From assembly GCA_002345575.1 (NCBI GenBank), contig DDVX01000002.1, forward strand, positions 1 to 64,000: DNA of 64,000 nt. Direction: 5' to 3'. The first letter of the stretch is position 1, and every line of letters begins with the position of its first letter. The notes under the pieces were generated by a model, which saw only the letters and a list, made by a program, of their open reading frames with translations, had not been told where the DNA came from and searched no databases. The position numbers and the translations under genes are program-made. Of the stretch, positions 16,355 through 30,209 are shown piece after piece. The stretch comes from Stutzerimonas stutzeri (lineage in GTDB: Bacteria > Pseudomonadota > Gammaproteobacteria > Pseudomonadales > Pseudomonadaceae).

Positions 16355-18154
16355 CTGGTCCACATCGGTGCCGCGTAGTACGGCAACGTAATAGGAGAGC
16401 AGCTGCAGCGGTACGGTGTAGAGGATCGGCGCAAGTGCATCGTGGATGCTGGGCATGTTCACCACGAAGGTCCCTTCGCCGTTCTCCATCCCTGCCGCGC
16501 CATCGGCGAAAACGATCAGCTCGCCGCCGCGTGCACGCACTTCTTGCAGGTTGGACTTGAGCTTTTCCAGCAGCTCGTTGTTCGGCGCCACGGTAACCAC
16601 AGGCATGTCGGCGTCCACCAGTGCCAGCGGGCCGTGCTTGAGTTCACCGGCCGGATAGGCTTCGGCATGGATGTAGGAGATTTCCTTGAGCTTGAGCGCA
16701 CCTTCCATCGCCACCGGATATTGCGCTCCGCGGCCAAGGAACAGGGTGTGGTTCTTCTCGGCGAAATGCTCCGAGATCTTCTCAACTGTCGTGTCCATGG
16801 CCAGCGCCTCGCCGAGGCGGGTCGGCAGGCGACGTAGTTCGGCCACCAGCTCGGCTTCCTTATCCGCTGACAAAGTGCCACGCACCTGACCCATCGCCAG
16901 TGTCAGCAACATCAGCCCGACCAGTTGAGTAGTAAAGGCCTTGGTGGAAGCCACGCCGATTTCCGGGCCGGCCTGAGTAAGCAGGCAAAGATCAGACTCA
17001 CGCACCAGCGAACTGATGCCGACGTTGCAGATCGCCAGGCTAGCCAGATAACCGGCGCCCTTGGCATTGCGCAGCGCGGCCAGGGTGTCGGCGGTTTCAC
17101 CAGATTGGGAAATGGTGACGAACAGCGTGTCGGGCTGCACCACTACCTTGCGGTAACGGAATTCGCTGGCAACTTCGACCTGGCAAGGAATCCCGGCCAG
17201 CTCCTCCAGCCAGTAACGCGCGACCATGCCGGCGTGGTAGCTGGTGCCGCAGGCGACGATCTGCACATTGCGTACCTTGGTGAACAGCTCAGCAGCCTGT
17301 GGACCGAACGCCTGCACCAGCACCTGCTTGTCCCCCAGGCGACCTTCCAGGGTGCGCTGCACGACCGTGGGTTGCTCGTGGATTTCCTTGAGCATGAAGT
17401 GGCGATATTCGCCCTTGTCTGCCGCTTCCGCACCTTCGTGGTACTGCACCGACTCACGTTGAACCGGCTGACCGGAAGCATCCCAGACCTGCACGCTGTC
17501 ACGGCGGATCTCGGCGATGTCACCTTCTTCCAGGTACATGAAGCGGTCGGTGACCTGGCGCAGCGCCAATTGATCGGAGGCGAGGAAGTTTTCGCCTAAG
17601 CCCAGGCCGATCACCAGTGGGCTGCCGCTGCGTGCAGCAAGCAAGCGATCGGGCTGCTTGGCACTGACTACCGCCAGACCATAAGCGCCATGCAGTTCCT
17701 TGACGGCAGCCTTGAGCGCGACGGTCAGATCGCCGAACTCATCGAGTTTGTGCTTAAGCAGGTGCACGATGACTTCGGTATCGGTATCGGAAACGAATTG
17801 ATAGCCGAGCGCCTGGAGCTGGCTGCGCAGCGCTTCGTGATTCTCGATGATGCCGTTGTGCACCACCGCCAGATCTTCGCCGGAGACATGCGGGTGTGCA
17901 TTGCGCTCGCACGGCGCACCATGGGTCGCCCAACGGGTGTGGGCAATGCCCAGGCGCCCGGTCAGTTCTTCGGCCTGCTGTGCACTTTCCAGTTCAGCAA
18001 CCTTGCCCGAGCGGCGAAGCCGTTGCAGGGTACCCGCGGCATCCAGCACGGCAATGCCGGCACTGTCGTAACCGCGGTATTCGAGGCGCTTTAGGCCTTC
18101 AAGAAGAATCGCGCTGATATTGCGCTCGGCGACGGCGCCAACGATGCCACACAT
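16319..18154 (-). CDS. glmS: Glutamine-fructose-6-phosphate aminotransferase (isomerizing)
   Basis: Makes glucosamine-6-phosphate from fructose-6-phosphate and glutamine, the first step towards UDP-GlcNAc for peptidoglycan and LPS; cytoplasmic. 611 residues, the usual length. The N-terminal class II amidotransferase domain begins MCGIVGAV with Cys2 as nucleophile; two SIS domains follow ([17 protein letters not shown]), and the C-terminus is LAKSVTVE. The ATG is two bases after the stop of the DeoR-type gene. Its 3' end is the attTn7 target and it is intact despite the insertion. Confidence 0.98.
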   Translation of the reverse strand: MCGIVGAVAERNISAILLEGLKRLEYRGYDSAGIAVLDAAGTLQRLRRSGKVAELESAQQAEELTGRLGIAHTRWATHGAPCERNAHPHVSGEDLAVVHNGIIENHEALRSQLQALGYQFVSDTDTEVIVHLLKHKLDEFGDLTVALKAAVKELHGAYGLAVVSAKQPDRLLAARSGSPLVIGLGLGENFLASDQLALRQVTDRFMYLEEGDIAEIRRDSVQVWDASGQPVQRESVQYHEGAEAADKGEYRHFMLKEIHEQPTVVQRTLEGRLGDKQVLVQAFGPQAAELFTKVRNVQIVACGTSYHAGMVARYWLEELAGIPCQVEVASEFRYRKVVVQPDTLFVTISQSGETADTLAALRNAKGAGYLASLAICNVGISSLVRESDLCLLTQAGPEIGVASTKAFTTQLVGLMLLTLAMGQVRGTLSADKEAELVAELRRLPTRLGEALAMDTTVEKISEHFAEKNHTLFLGRGAQYPVAMEGALKLKEISYIHAEAYPAGELKHGPLALVDADMPVVTVAPNNELLEKLKSNLQEVRARGGELIVFADGAAGMENGEGTFVVNMPSIHDALAPILYTVPLQLLSYYVAVLRGTDVDQPRNLAKSVTVE

Positions 18155-18156
18155 GT

Positions 18157-18939
18157 TCAGTTCTCCAGATTGTTTTCGATGGCCGCGCAGATCAACCTGA
18201 CGCCACGGGCCTGAATGCTGTTACGCGCCTCGGGGTCGAGGCGATCATCGGTAATCAAGGTATGGATGCCGCTCCAGGGCAGCTCCAGATTGGGAATGCG
18301 TCGGCCGACCTTGTCCGACTCGACCATGACAATCACTTCGCGGGCGACTTCGGCCATTACCCGCGATAGGCCCAGCAACTCGTTGAAGGTGGTGGTGCCT
18401 CTCTCGAGATCGATGCCATCGGCACCGATGAACAGCTGATCAAAATCATAGGAGCGCAACACCTGTTCGGCCACCTGGCCCTGGAAGGATTCGGAATGCG
18501 GATCCCATGTACCGCCGGTCATCAGCAGCACCGGCTCATGCTCCAGCTCACGCAGGGCATTTGCCACATTCAGCGAGTTGGTCATCACCACCAGGCCATG
18601 GGTGCGGCCCAATTGCGGGATCATCGCCGCCGTGGTGGTGCCGCTATCGATAATGATCCGCGCATGCTCGCGAATGCAGGCAACCGCCGCACGGGCGATG
18701 GCCTGCTTGACTGGAGAAACCGGCTGGATGGACTCGCCAATCAGCTCCTGCGGCAAAGACACCGCCCCGCCATAACGGCGCAACAACAAGCCGTTCGTCT
18801 CCAGCGCGGCGAGATCCTTGCGGATGGTGACCTCGGAGGTTTCGAAGTGCCGCGACAACGCATCGACACTGACCTCGCCCTGCTCGTTGAGCAGCGCAAG
18901 GATGGCGTGACGACGTTGAGGCGTGTTGCGCTTCGACAT
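18157..18939 (-). CDS. DeoR/GlpR-family transcription regulator next to glmS
   Basis: 260 residues. N-terminal DeoR winged helix ([30 protein letters not shown] at about 34-46) and a C-terminal sugar-phosphate-sensing DeoRC domain ([17 protein letters not shown]). It lies between glmU and glmS and ends two bases before glmS, so it is translationally linked to it and probably adjusts amino-sugar genes in response to a phosphorylated sugar. The effector is not known from sequence. Confidence 0.9.
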   Translation of the reverse strand: MSKRNTPQRRHAILALLNEQGEVSVDALSRHFETSEVTIRKDLAALETNGLLLRRYGGAVSLPQELIGESIQPVSPVKQAIARAAVACIREHARIIIDSGTTTAAMIPQLGRTHGLVVMTNSLNVANALRELEHEPVLLMTGGTWDPHSESFQGQVAEQVLRSYDFDQLFIGADGIDLERGTTTFNELLGLSRVMAEVAREVIVMVESDKVGRRIPNLELPWSGIHTLITDDRLDPEARNSIQARGVRLICAAIENNLEN

Positions 18940-19004
18940 ACTTATGTTTCGATTCGAAAGTTAAGGGTGCGAATCAAAACCTAGCGAGGGCTGGGAGTCA
19001 AGCC

Positions 19005-19146
19005 TCAATTGAGGGTCAGCTTGATAATGAAGCCCACCAGGCACAGCCCAGCAAGCTTCTCCAGGCCGCGTGCGACACGCCGATTGGCGCGCATCCGCTC
19101 GGCGAGAGAATAGATACTCAGCACGACGACCAGTCCACCGGCGTAT
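19005..19146 (-). pseudogene. C-terminal remnant of a LysE/RhtB-family exporter
   Basis: About 45 codons reading GGLVVVLSIYSLAERM, then RVARGLEKLAGLCLVGFIIKLTLN, and a stop resemble the last helix of LysE/RhtB amino-acid exporters (about 205 residues). The sequence upstream is replaced by the end of glmU, whose stop is at 19147, so no start remains. It lies between glmU and the DeoR gene and marks an old deletion. Confidence 0.55.
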
Positions 19147-20517
19147 CTAGGACTTCTTGTCAGCCTTGACCGGTCGCTGCCAGCCTTCGATATTGCGCTG
19201 TCGTCCGCGCCCAAGGCCCAGGGTGTGTGCCGGTACATCCTCGGTGATCACCGAGCCGGCCCCGGTAGTCGCGCCTTCGCCCAGGTTCAGCGGTGCAACC
19301 AGCGAGCTGTTCGAACCGATGAATACATCCTCACCCATTACAGTCCTGAACTTGTTGGCGCCGTCGTAGTTGCAGGTGATGGTGCCCGCACCGATGTTGC
19401 TCCGCGCGCCGATTTCGGCATCGCCCAGGTAGCTCAGATGGCCCGCCTTGGCGCCTTCGCCCAGCACGGCATTCTTCAGCTCGACAAAATTGCCGACATG
19501 CGCTCCGGCGCCCAGCACACTACCGGGACGCAGACGGGCGAACGGCCCGCAGTCAGCGCCTTCACCCACTTCCGCGTTTTCCAGATGGGAGTTGGCCTTA
19601 ACGATCGCGCCCTTGCGCAGAGTGGAGTTCTTGATCACGCAGTTGGGCCCGATCTGTACGTCATCCTCGATCACCACGCGGCCTTCGAGGATCACGTTAA
19701 TATCGATCAACACGTCGCGACCAACCGAAACTTCGCCCCGCAGATCGAAACGTGCCGGATCACGCAAAGTCACGCCCTGCGTCATCAACCGACGCGCTGC
19801 ACGCAGCTGGTAGTGACGCTCCAGCTCTGCCAGCTGGATACGGTCATTGGCGCCCTGCACTTCCATGGCATCCTGCGAGTGTTCCGTGGCGACACGCAAG
19901 CCGTCTGCCACAGCCATCGCGATCACATCCGTCAGGTAGTACTCACCTTGAGCGTTGCTGTTGGACAGGCGCCCCAGCCATTCGCCGATGCGGCTACCAG
20001 GCACCGCCAGAATGCCGGTGTTGCCTTCGCGGATCGCCCGCTGTTCATCACTGGCATCCTTGTGCTCGACGATGGCCTGCACTTCGCCCCGTGTGTCCCG
20101 CACGATGCGCCCGTAGCCAGTGGGGTCGTCAAGGATCACGGTGAGCAACGCAAGTTGCTCCGGGCCGACCTTGTGCAACAGGCGCTGCAGGGTCTCGGCT
20201 TCGATCAGCGGCACATCACCGTAGAGGATCAGCACCCGCTCGGCCGAAAGGTGGGGCAATGCCTGCGATACTGCATGGCCGGTACCCAGTTGTTCTGCCT
20301 GGACCACCCAGGTCAGATCTTCACCCGCCAGGCGCTCGCGAACCAGGTCGGCGCCGTGGCCAATCACCACCTGGATGCTTTGCGGCTGCAAAGCGCGCGC
20401 CGTATCGATGACATGGCCGAGCATGGACTTGCCCGCCACCGGATGCAGAACCTTGGGCAGAGCGGAACGCATACGGGTGCCCTGGCCGGCAGCGAGAATG
20501 ACGATATCGAGTGACAT
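19147..20517 (-). CDS. glmU: Bifunctional UDP-GlcNAc pyrophosphorylase / glucosamine-1-P acetyltransferase
   Basis: Makes UDP-GlcNAc from glucosamine-1-phosphate, acetyl-CoA and UTP. 456 residues, normal. The N-terminal nucleotidyltransferase domain starts with [18 protein letters not shown] (residues 7-24); the C-terminal half is a left-handed beta-helix of hexapeptide repeats with [14 protein letters not shown] and NYDGANK motifs of the acetyltransferase site. It is separated from atpC by a terminator, so it has its own promoter, and shares its pathway with glmS downstream. Confidence 0.98.
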   Translation of the reverse strand: MSLDIVILAAGQGTRMRSALPKVLHPVAGKSMLGHVIDTARALQPQSIQVVIGHGADLVRERLAGEDLTWVVQAEQLGTGHAVSQALPHLSAERVLILYGDVPLIEAETLQRLLHKVGPEQLALLTVILDDPTGYGRIVRDTRGEVQAIVEHKDASDEQRAIREGNTGILAVPGSRIGEWLGRLSNSNAQGEYYLTDVIAMAVADGLRVATEHSQDAMEVQGANDRIQLAELERHYQLRAARRLMTQGVTLRDPARFDLRGEVSVGRDVLIDINVILEGRVVIEDDVQIGPNCVIKNSTLRKGAIVKANSHLENAEVGEGADCGPFARLRPGSVLGAGAHVGNFVELKNAVLGEGAKAGHLSYLGDAEIGARSNIGAGTITCNYDGANKFRTVMGEDVFIGSNSSLVAPLNLGEGATTGAGSVITEDVPAHTLGLGRGRQRNIEGWQRPVKADKKS

Positions 20518-20582
20518 GGAAGCGATCCTGAAGATGTTCGAAAGGTGCCGGACAGGCCGGAATCGGCAAACGCCGGAAACGA

Positions 20583-20608
20583 AAAAGGGTAGCCAAGGCT
20601 ACCCTTTT
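20583..20608. terminator. Bidirectional terminator between atpC and glmU
   Basis: Perfect 12-bp stem AAAAGGGTAGCC / GGCTACCCTTTT with a 2-base centre. On the minus strand it ends the atp operon with a TTTTT run. Confidence 0.85.
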
Positions 20609-20642
20609 ACGCATGCGCGATGAAGCTGCAGTCGCGGGTCGA

Positions 20643-21071
20643 TCAGTGACGACCGTACTTCCTGCGCAGCTGCTCGATGGTACGCAGCTGGGCTGCGGCC
20701 TCGGCCAGACGAGCGGCGGCGGATCCGTAGTCGAAATCCACGCCCTTCTCGTGCAGAGCCTTCTCAGCAGCCTTGACGGCGGCCTGAGCGGCAGCTTCGT
20801 CGATGTCTTTGGCGCGAGTAGCAGTATCGGCCAGAACCTTCACCATATTCGGCTGCACTTCGATGAAGCCGCCGGAGATGTAGAAGATTTCTTCCTCGCC
20901 ACCCTGCTTGATCACCCGCACCGGACCCGGCTTGAGATCGCTCAGCAACGGCGCGTGGCCCGGCAGGATACCGATGTCACCCAGGTTGCCATGGGCGACG
21001 ACCATTTCCACCAGCCCCGAGAACAGCTCTTCTTCCGCACTGACGATGTCGCAATGGACTGTCATAGCCAT
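20643..21071 (-). CDS. atpC: F1 ATP synthase epsilon subunit
   Basis: 142 residues, of the usual 140. Beta-sandwich ([33 protein letters not shown]) followed by two C-terminal helices rich in Ala/Glu. It is part of the F1 central stalk with gamma and inhibits ATP hydrolysis. Last gene of the atp operon, closed by the hairpin at 20583-20608. Confidence 0.97.
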   Translation of the reverse strand: MAMTVHCDIVSAEEELFSGLVEMVVAHGNLGDIGILPGHAPLLSDLKPGPVRVIKQGGEEEIFYISGGFIEVQPNMVKVLADTATRAKDIDEAAAQAAVKAAEKALHEKGVDFDYGSAAARLAEAAAQLRTIEQLRRKYGRH

Positions 21072-21151
21072 ACTTATGCCTCGGTAATCTGCCCCCGTCC
21101 CGAACGGGTTCGGTCAGGGGCTGGATCGGCGCCCGCAAGCGGGCGCGCCAG

Positions 21152-22558
<1,407 letters not shown>

Positions 22559-23425
22559 TTAAACCGCGGCAGCGCCGCCGACGATTTCCGAAATTTCCTG
22601 AGTGATCGCAGCCTGACGGGCCTTGTTGTAGACCAGTTGCAGGTCGCTGATAAGCTCCCCTGCGTTGTCGGTTGCGCTCTTCATTGCAATCATCCGCGCG
22701 GCCTGTTCGGCTGCACCGTTCTCAACCACAGCCTGATAGGTCTGGGACTCGATGAAACGAACCAGCAGAGCATCCAGCAGTAGCTGGGCATCCGGCTCGT
22801 AGAGGTAGTCCCACTGACCTTTCTTGACCTGTTCAGCGTTCGCTTCTGCAGCCAGGGGCAGCAGTTGGTCGACCGTCGGCTTCTGAGTCATGGTGTTGAT
22901 GAACTTGTTGGAAACCAGATACAAGCGATCTACGCGGCCTTCCTGGAAGGCATCGAGCATGACCTTGACGCTGCCGATCAAGTCATTGATCGACGGTGCT
23001 TCACCGAGATTACCGATGGCTGCAACTACGTTGCCACCAAAGCTGCGGAAGAAGCTTGCGCCCTTGTTACCGATCACGCAGAGGTCAACCTCGACCTTCT
23101 GATCGTGCCATACCTTCATGTGCTTGATCAGCGACTTGAACAGGTTGGTGTTCAGGCCACCGCATAGGCCACGATCGGACGAGACAACGATATAACCGAC
23201 ACGCTTGACCGGACGCTCCACCATGAACGGATGACGGTATTCCGGGTTGGCGCTGGCCAGATGGCCAATCACTTGCCGGATCCGCTCCGCGTAAGGACGA
23301 CTGGCAGCCATGCGCTGTTGTGCCTTGCGCATCTTGCTGACCGCGACCTTTTCCATGGCGCTGGTGATCTTCTGCGTGCTTTTGATGCTCGCAATCTTGC
23401 TGCGAATCTCTTTTGCGCCTGCCAT
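22559..23425 (-). CDS. atpG: F1 ATP synthase gamma subunit
   Basis: 288 residues. The rotating shaft of F1. It begins [20 protein letters not shown], as in the family, with the conserved [10 protein letters not shown] in the middle and a C-terminal coiled-coil helix ([27 protein letters not shown]). Start ATG at 23425, 50 bases after the atpA stop. Confidence 0.98.
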   Translation of the reverse strand: MAGAKEIRSKIASIKSTQKITSAMEKVAVSKMRKAQQRMAASRPYAERIRQVIGHLASANPEYRHPFMVERPVKRVGYIVVSSDRGLCGGLNTNLFKSLIKHMKVWHDQKVEVDLCVIGNKGASFFRSFGGNVVAAIGNLGEAPSINDLIGSVKVMLDAFQEGRVDRLYLVSNKFINTMTQKPTVDQLLPLAAEANAEQVKKGQWDYLYEPDAQLLLDALLVRFIESQTYQAVVENGAAEQAARMIAMKSATDNAGELISDLQLVYNKARQAAITQEISEIVGGAAAV

Positions 23426-23475
23426 TTGACACCTATCGGGTTAGCAGGCGGGAGTCTTTCGGCTCCCGCTGCGGC

Positions 23476-25020
23476 TTACCAGCTTTGCGTGGCCTTGAAC
23501 TTCTCGATACCGGCTTTCAGGCCAGCGTCGATTTCGTCGTTGAAGTCGCCCTTCACGTTGATTTTCGCCATCAGCTCGGCGAACTCGTGGTTGAAGAAGG
23601 CGATCAGGGCCTGCTCGAAGGCGCCAACCTTGGCCACGTCCACGTCGGTCAGGAAGCCACGCTCAGCGGCATACAGGGACACGGACATTTCGGCGATGGA
23701 CATCGGCGCATACTGCTTCTGCTTCATCAGCTCGGTTACACGCTGACCATGCTCAAGCTGCTTGCGGGTCGCTTCGTCCAGATCGGAAGCGAACTGCGCG
23801 AACGCAGCCAATTCACGGTACTGGGCCAGCGCGGTACGGATACCACCGGATAGCTTCTTGATGATCTTGGTCTGGGCAGCACCACCTACACGGGATACCG
23901 AGATACCGGCGTTAACGGCCGGACGGATACCTGCGTTGAACATGGCCGATTCCAGGAAGATCTGACCGTCGGTGATGGAAATCACGTTGGTCGGAACGAA
24001 CGCGGATACGTCGCCAGCCTGGGTTTCGATGATCGGCAGTGCGGTCAGGGAACCGGTTTTGCCAGTCACTGCGCCCTTGGTGAACGCCTCAACATATTCT
24101 TCGGAAACGCGCGAAGCACGCTCCAGCAGACGGCTGTGGAGATAGAACACGTCGCCTGGGTAGGCTTCACGTCCCGGCGGACGACGCAGCAGCAGGGAAA
24201 TCTGGCGGTAGGCCACTGCCTGCTTGGACAGATCGTCATAAACGATCAGTGCGTCTTCACCGCGGTCGCGGAAGTACTCGCCCATGGTGCAGCCGGCGTA
24301 GGGTGCCAAGAACTGCAGCGCGGCGGACTCGGAAGCGGAAGCCGCAACGATGATGGTGTTGGCCAGGGCGCCGTGCTCTTCCAGCTTGCGCACCACGTTG
24401 GCAATGGTCGACTGCTTCTGACCGATCGCTACGTAGACGCATTTGATGCCGCTGTTGCGCTGGTTGATGATGGCGTCGATGGCCATGGCGGTCTTGCCGA
24501 TCTGACGGTCACCAATGATCAGCTCACGCTGGCCACGGCCTACCGGGATCATGGCGTCGACCGACTTGTAGCCAGTCTGTACCGGCTGGTCGACCGACTT
24601 ACGCCAGATCACGCCGGGTGCCACTTTCTCGACAGCGTCGGTCAGTTTTGCATTGACCGGTCCTTTGCCATCGATCGGGTTACCCAGTGCATCGACTACG
24701 CGACCCAGCAGTTCCGGACCTACCGGAACTTCCAGGATGCGGCCGGTGCACTTGGCGCTCATGCCTTCGGTAAGGGTCAGGTAGTTACCCAGAACCACGG
24801 CACCGACGGAGTCTTGCTCCAGGTTCAGTGCCATACCGAAGACGCCGCCAGGGAACTCGATCATCTCGCCGTACATAGCGTCGGCCAGGCCGTAGATGCG
24901 TACGATGCCGTCAGACACGCTGACGACGGTGCCCTCGTTACGGGCTTGAGCAGACACATCGGATTTCTCGATGCGCTGCTTAATGATTTCACTAATCTCG
25001 GAAGGATTCAGTTGCTGCAT
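23476..25020 (-). CDS. atpA: F1 ATP synthase alpha subunit
   Basis: 514 residues. Non-catalytic nucleotide-binding subunit of F1. Walker [11 protein letters not shown] (about 170-179), the beta-barrel N-terminus with GIVRIYGL, and VGNRIS-like C-terminal signature [14 protein letters not shown]. It follows atpH by 15 bases. Confidence 0.99.
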   Translation of the reverse strand: MQQLNPSEISEIIKQRIEKSDVSAQARNEGTVVSVSDGIVRIYGLADAMYGEMIEFPGGVFGMALNLEQDSVGAVVLGNYLTLTEGMSAKCTGRILEVPVGPELLGRVVDALGNPIDGKGPVNAKLTDAVEKVAPGVIWRKSVDQPVQTGYKSVDAMIPVGRGQRELIIGDRQIGKTAMAIDAIINQRNSGIKCVYVAIGQKQSTIANVVRKLEEHGALANTIIVAASASESAALQFLAPYAGCTMGEYFRDRGEDALIVYDDLSKQAVAYRQISLLLRRPPGREAYPGDVFYLHSRLLERASRVSEEYVEAFTKGAVTGKTGSLTALPIIETQAGDVSAFVPTNVISITDGQIFLESAMFNAGIRPAVNAGISVSRVGGAAQTKIIKKLSGGIRTALAQYRELAAFAQFASDLDEATRKQLEHGQRVTELMKQKQYAPMSIAEMSVSLYAAERGFLTDVDVAKVGAFEQALIAFFNHEFAELMAKINVKGDFNDEIDAGLKAGIEKFKATQSW

Positions 25021-25035
25021 GCCATGACCCTCAAA

Positions 25036-25572
25036 TCAGGATTTCAACGATTCGGCCAACTGGCTCAGTTTGCCGCGGACCGAACCGTCGACAACCACAT
25101 CACCGGCGCGAATGACCACGCCGCCGATCAGAGCAGGATTCACAGCCTGCTGGAGGTTGACGGTGCGATCTAGCCGCTTCGATAGGGCGGCAGCCAAAGT
25201 TTGGAGTTGTGCGTTGCTGAGCTCGAAGGCAGTTTCAACTTCTGCCTCAAGCGTTTTTTCGGCTTGCGCCTTGATGTCCTCGTACAGCTCGCTGACCGTC
25301 GGCAGTATCGACAGACGATCATTCTCGCCAAGGCTGCGAACGAAATTGCGGAAGGCTTCGTCGGTATCGTCACCGAGCAGGCGAACCAGATCCTGGACCT
25401 TGCTTTCGCTGGTCAGGCGCGGGTCGCCCAGCAGGGCCGAGACTTCCGGGACTTCAATGGCGATGGCCGCCAGGCTCAGCATCTTCGACCAGGACTCGGT
25501 CTGTCCGGCCGCACTGGCAAACTCGAAAGCTGCTTTAGCGTAAGGCCGAGCAAGCGTCTGGGTATTGATCAT
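25036..25572 (-). CDS. atpH: ATP synthase delta subunit (OSCP)
   Basis: 178 residues. Peripheral-stalk subunit that holds F1 to b. N-terminal helical domain beginning LARPYAKAAFEFA; C-terminal GGVVIRAGDVVVDGSVRGKL signature. It lies 12 bases after atpF. Confidence 0.97.
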   Translation of the reverse strand: MINTQTLARPYAKAAFEFASAAGQTESWSKMLSLAAIAIEVPEVSALLGDPRLTSESKVQDLVRLLGDDTDEAFRNFVRSLGENDRLSILPTVSELYEDIKAQAEKTLEAEVETAFELSNAQLQTLAAALSKRLDRTVNLQQAVNPALIGGVVIRAGDVVVDGSVRGKLSQLAESLKS

Positions 25573-25584
25573 CGCTTGCCTCGC

Positions 25585-26055
25585 TTAAAGTTGGGAGGCC
25601 AGTTTTTCGACCAGTTCGTTGTGTGCCTTGGCGTCCACCTGGGACTCCAGGATCTTCTCTGCACCGGCGACGGCAAGAGCCGCTACCTGACTGCGCAGTT
25701 GATCCCTGGCACGATTCACTTCCTGTTCGATCTCGGCGCGGGCACCTGCGACCAGTCGCTCACCTTCGCTACGTGCCTGCTGCTTGGCTTCCTCGACAAT
25801 CGCGTTGGCTTGCTTGTTGGCCTGCTCGATGATCTGGGCAGCCTGGTCCTTGGTCTCACGCAGGGTGTTAGTCACCTTGTCCTGAGCCAGTTTCAGGTCT
25901 TGCTGTGCACGGCCAGCGGCATCCAGCCCTTCGGCGATCTTCTTCTGGCGTGCTGCCATGGCTGCCGTTACCGGAGGCCAGACGAGCTTCATGCAAAACC
26001 AGACGAAGATAGCGAAGGCGATCGTTTGACCGAACAGCGTCAAGTTAATGTTCAC
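25585..26055 (-). CDS. atpF: ATP synthase Fo subunit b
   Basis: 156 residues, typical. One N-terminal membrane helix ([20 protein letters not shown], about 5-24) followed by a long charged coiled coil, the peripheral stalk. The start [10 protein letters not shown] matches the family. About 90 bases separate it from atpE. Confidence 0.97.
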   Translation of the reverse strand: MNINLTLFGQTIAFAIFVWFCMKLVWPPVTAAMAARQKKIAEGLDAAGRAQQDLKLAQDKVTNTLRETKDQAAQIIEQANKQANAIVEEAKQQARSEGERLVAGARAEIEQEVNRARDQLRSQVAALAVAGAEKILESQVDAKAHNELVEKLASQL

Positions 26056-26148
26056 AGCGATTTACCTCGTGCTATCTCGTTCAACGCGGGAGTCATTCCA
26101 CGGCGACGGGGCTCGCCCGGCGAACCCCATCTCAAACCGGATAAATGC

Positions 26149-26391
<243 letters not shown>

Positions 26392-26446
26392 CTAAGGGGT
26401 TAAGGTTTTCGTGGGTAAAGCAAAGTCGTTTCGAACAGTTCAGCCG

Positions 26447-27729
<1,283 letters not shown>

Positions 27730-27864
27730 CCGTACATCCGCCGTCAGATACCGTTGTTGCCAACAATGACCGCAGTCAAAAAAGCGCGGCGAGTATAGGA
27801 GCAGGCCACTTTGCGTTCAACCTTCAGGTAGCCTTTTCCCGCTGCCGCTACATGTTTTTTTGTT

Positions 27865-28737
27865 TCAGCGAATGTGTGCCAGCACACCTTGCAGTTCATC
27901 CAGCGAATTGTAGCGGATAACCAGCTGACCCTTACCTTTCTCGCCATGCTTGATCTGCACCGGAGAGCCCAGCCGCTCAGCCAAGCGCTGCTCCAGACGC
28001 TGGATATCAGGGTCGCTTTTCGGCTCGCTTTTCGTGGATTGCTGAGTGCTCAGCCACTGGCGCACAAGGGCTTCGGTCTGTCGCACCGTCATACCCCGTG
28101 CGACAACATGTCGCGCACCGTCTATCTGTTGTTCAGCCGGTAGGCCGAGCAATGCACGGGCATGACCCATTTCCAGGTCACCATGGGACAACAGCGTCTT
28201 GATCTCTTCAGGCAGGGCAATCAACCGCAGCAGATTGCTAATGGTCACTCGCGACTTGCCCACCGCATCGGCGACTTGCTGCTGGGTCAGCTGGAATTCC
28301 TGCTGCAGGCGTTGCAATGCCACCGCTTCTTCGATGGGGTTGAGGTCCTCGCGCTGGATATTTTCGATCAGCGCCATGGCGATAGCGGCTTCATCGGTGA
28401 CATCACGTACCAGCGCGGGGATTGTCTCCAATCCAGCCTGCTGGCTGGCACGCCAGCGCCGTTCACCGGCAATGATTTCGTAGCGACCGCCGCCAATGGC
28501 GCGCACAACGATGGGCTGCATGACGCCTTGGGCCTTGATCGATTGCGCCAGCTCTTCGAGGGTGACCGGATCGATGTCGCGCCGGGGCTGATATTTGCCG
28601 CGCTGGATCAGATCCAGAGGCAGCGGTTGCAGCTCACGCGTGTCGGCATGGACGGCCTGCTCCTGTATGGCGCTGACGTTGGCGCCGCCGAGCAGGGCAT
28701 CCAATCCACGTCCCAGGCCTCTTTTCTTGGTCGCCAT
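27865..28737 (-). CDS. parB: Chromosome-partitioning protein ParB
   Basis: 290 residues, CTP-dependent clamp that loads at parS. Seen: N-terminal RGLGRGLDALLGG (2-18 region), the GERRWRASQQAG CTP-binding box II, a helix-turn-helix (TQQQVADAVGKSRVTISNLLR), and a C-terminal dimerisation domain. The gene is 10 bases after parA. Three parS-type sites are present at 40026, 40656 and 43251. Confidence 0.98.
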   Translation of the reverse strand: MATKKRGLGRGLDALLGGANVSAIQEQAVHADTRELQPLPLDLIQRGKYQPRRDIDPVTLEELAQSIKAQGVMQPIVVRAIGGGRYEIIAGERRWRASQQAGLETIPALVRDVTDEAAIAMALIENIQREDLNPIEEAVALQRLQQEFQLTQQQVADAVGKSRVTISNLLRLIALPEEIKTLLSHGDLEMGHARALLGLPAEQQIDGARHVVARGMTVRQTEALVRQWLSTQQSTKSEPKSDPDIQRLEQRLAERLGSPVQIKHGEKGKGQLVIRYNSLDELQGVLAHIR

Positions 28738-28747
28738 TAAAAATTCC

Positions 28748-29536
28748 TTATGCGGTTACGCTACGGGCGGCGCGGCGCTGGCGGCGTGACAACTCTCCAG
28801 CCAGAGCCAGGTAGGCCAATGCGCCCTTGGATTGCTTGTCATAGACCAGTGCCGGCATGCCGTGACTGGGCGCTTCGGCCAGTCTTACGTTGCGCGGAAT
28901 GACGGTGTCGTAGAGCTTGTCGCCGAAATGCGCCTTGAGCTGCTCGGTGACGTCATTGGTCAGGCTGCTGCGCGGGTCATACATGGTACGCAGCAGGCCC
29001 TCGATCTTCAGGCTCGGGTTGAGCGCTTGGGAGATGCGCTGAATCGAATTGACCAGGTCGCTCAGACCTTCCAGTGCGTAGTACTCGCACTGCATGGGGA
29101 TGATTACCCCGTCGGCCGCCGTTAGCGCGTTGATAGTCAGCATCGACAGCGACGGCGGACAGTCGATGAGGATGTAGTCGTAATTTTCGCGTATCGGTGC
29201 CAAGGCCTCACGTAGACGGTTTTCCTTGGCCGGCAGGCTGAGCAACGCCACTTCGGCAGCGGTCAGGTCACGGTTGGCTGGGAGCAACTGGTAGCCACCA
29301 TGCTCGGAGTACTGCATGGCATCGACCAGGCTGCATTCGCCGATCAGAACGTCGTAGATCGAGTACTCCAGATTCAACTTATCCACACCACTGCCAGTGG
29401 TGGCGTTGCCCTGGGGATCGAGGTCGATCAACAGCACGCGACGACGCGTCGCCACCAGCGAGGCGGCAAGGTTGATGCAGGTAGTGGTCTTTGCGACACC
29501 GCCTTTCTGATTGGCGATGGCGAATACTTTGGCCAT
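28748..29536 (-). CDS. parA: Chromosome-partitioning ATPase ParA
   Basis: 262 residues. ParA/Soj ATPase with the deviant Walker A KGGVAKTT at 11-18 and LIDCPPSLSMLTINAL as the second motif; it has no N-terminal HTH, as in chromosomal type. Acts with ParB to segregate origins. 25 bases after rsmG. Confidence 0.98.
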   Translation of the reverse strand: MAKVFAIANQKGGVAKTTTCINLAASLVATRRRVLLIDLDPQGNATTGSGVDKLNLEYSIYDVLIGECSLVDAMQYSEHGGYQLLPANRDLTAAEVALLSLPAKENRLREALAPIRENYDYILIDCPPSLSMLTINALTAADGVIIPMQCEYYALEGLSDLVNSIQRISQALNPSLKIEGLLRTMYDPRSSLTNDVTEQLKAHFGDKLYDTVIPRNVRLAEAPSHGMPALVYDKQSKGALAYLALAGELSRRQRRAARSVTA

Positions 29537-29561
29537 GGTCAGTGTCTGTCCCCGGTCTGGG

Positions 29562-30209
29562 TCATGAAGTGCGGCGCAGTATCAGCAGATGGCGCTGGCC
29601 TTGGCAACCGGGCACCTTTAGCACCAGGCAACGTTCCAGCTCGAAATCTTCGGGTAGAGCTTGCAGTTCGTCGTCCGGCTGCACGCCTTTCATGGCCAGC
29701 CAGCGAGTTTTGTCATCACTCAGGTGACGTGTCCAGTTGGAGAAATCTTCTAGGGAGCTGAAGGCCCTGGAAGTGATATCGGTAAAGGGCTGCTCGGGTT
29801 TGAAAGCCTCTACGCGATTGTGGATAACTTCAACGTTGCCCAACTTGAGCTCAAGCTTGACCTGGGTGAGGAAGCGCGTCTTTTTGCCGTTGGAATCAAG
29901 CAGGGTGAACTGGCGCTCAGGAAACACAATAGCCAGGGGAATGCCCGGCATGCCGCCCCCACTGCCCACATCCAGCCAGCGCGAACCACCCGAGGCGGCA
30001 TGGACCACCACGCTGAGGCTGTCGAGCAGGTGCCGTGAAACCATTTCTGCCGGATCACGTACCGCCGTCAGGTTGTAAGCCTTGTTCCACTTGTTCAGTA
30101 GCGCCAGATAGCCCAATAGCAGCTGTTGCTGCTCTTCGCTCAACTCGATGCCTAACTGCAATGCACCTTCGCGCAGCTCTGCCGCGTGGCTTGCGGTATC
30201 CAAACTCAT
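29562..30209 (-). CDS. rsmG: 16S rRNA (guanine527-N7)-methyltransferase
   Basis: 215 residues. SAM-dependent methyltransferase (GidB) with [16 protein letters not shown] at about 77-92 as SAM-binding motif. Its start codon shares one base with the mnmG stop, so the two are coupled, as in most bacteria. Confidence 0.97.
   Translation of the reverse strand: MSLDTASHAAELREGALQLGIELSEEQQQLLLGYLALLNKWNKAYNLTAVRDPAEMVSRHLLDSLSVVVHAASGGSRWLDVGSGGGMPGIPLAIVFPERQFTLLDSNGKKTRFLTQVKLELKLGNVEVIHNRVEAFKPEQPFTDITSRAFSSLEDFSNWTRHLSDDKTRWLAMKGVQPDDELQALPEDFELERCLVLKVPGCQGQRHLLILRRTS

Noticed and set aside
19225..20514. 429-codon open frame opposite glmU
   Set aside because: Antisense of a certain gene with normal codon use; no domain.
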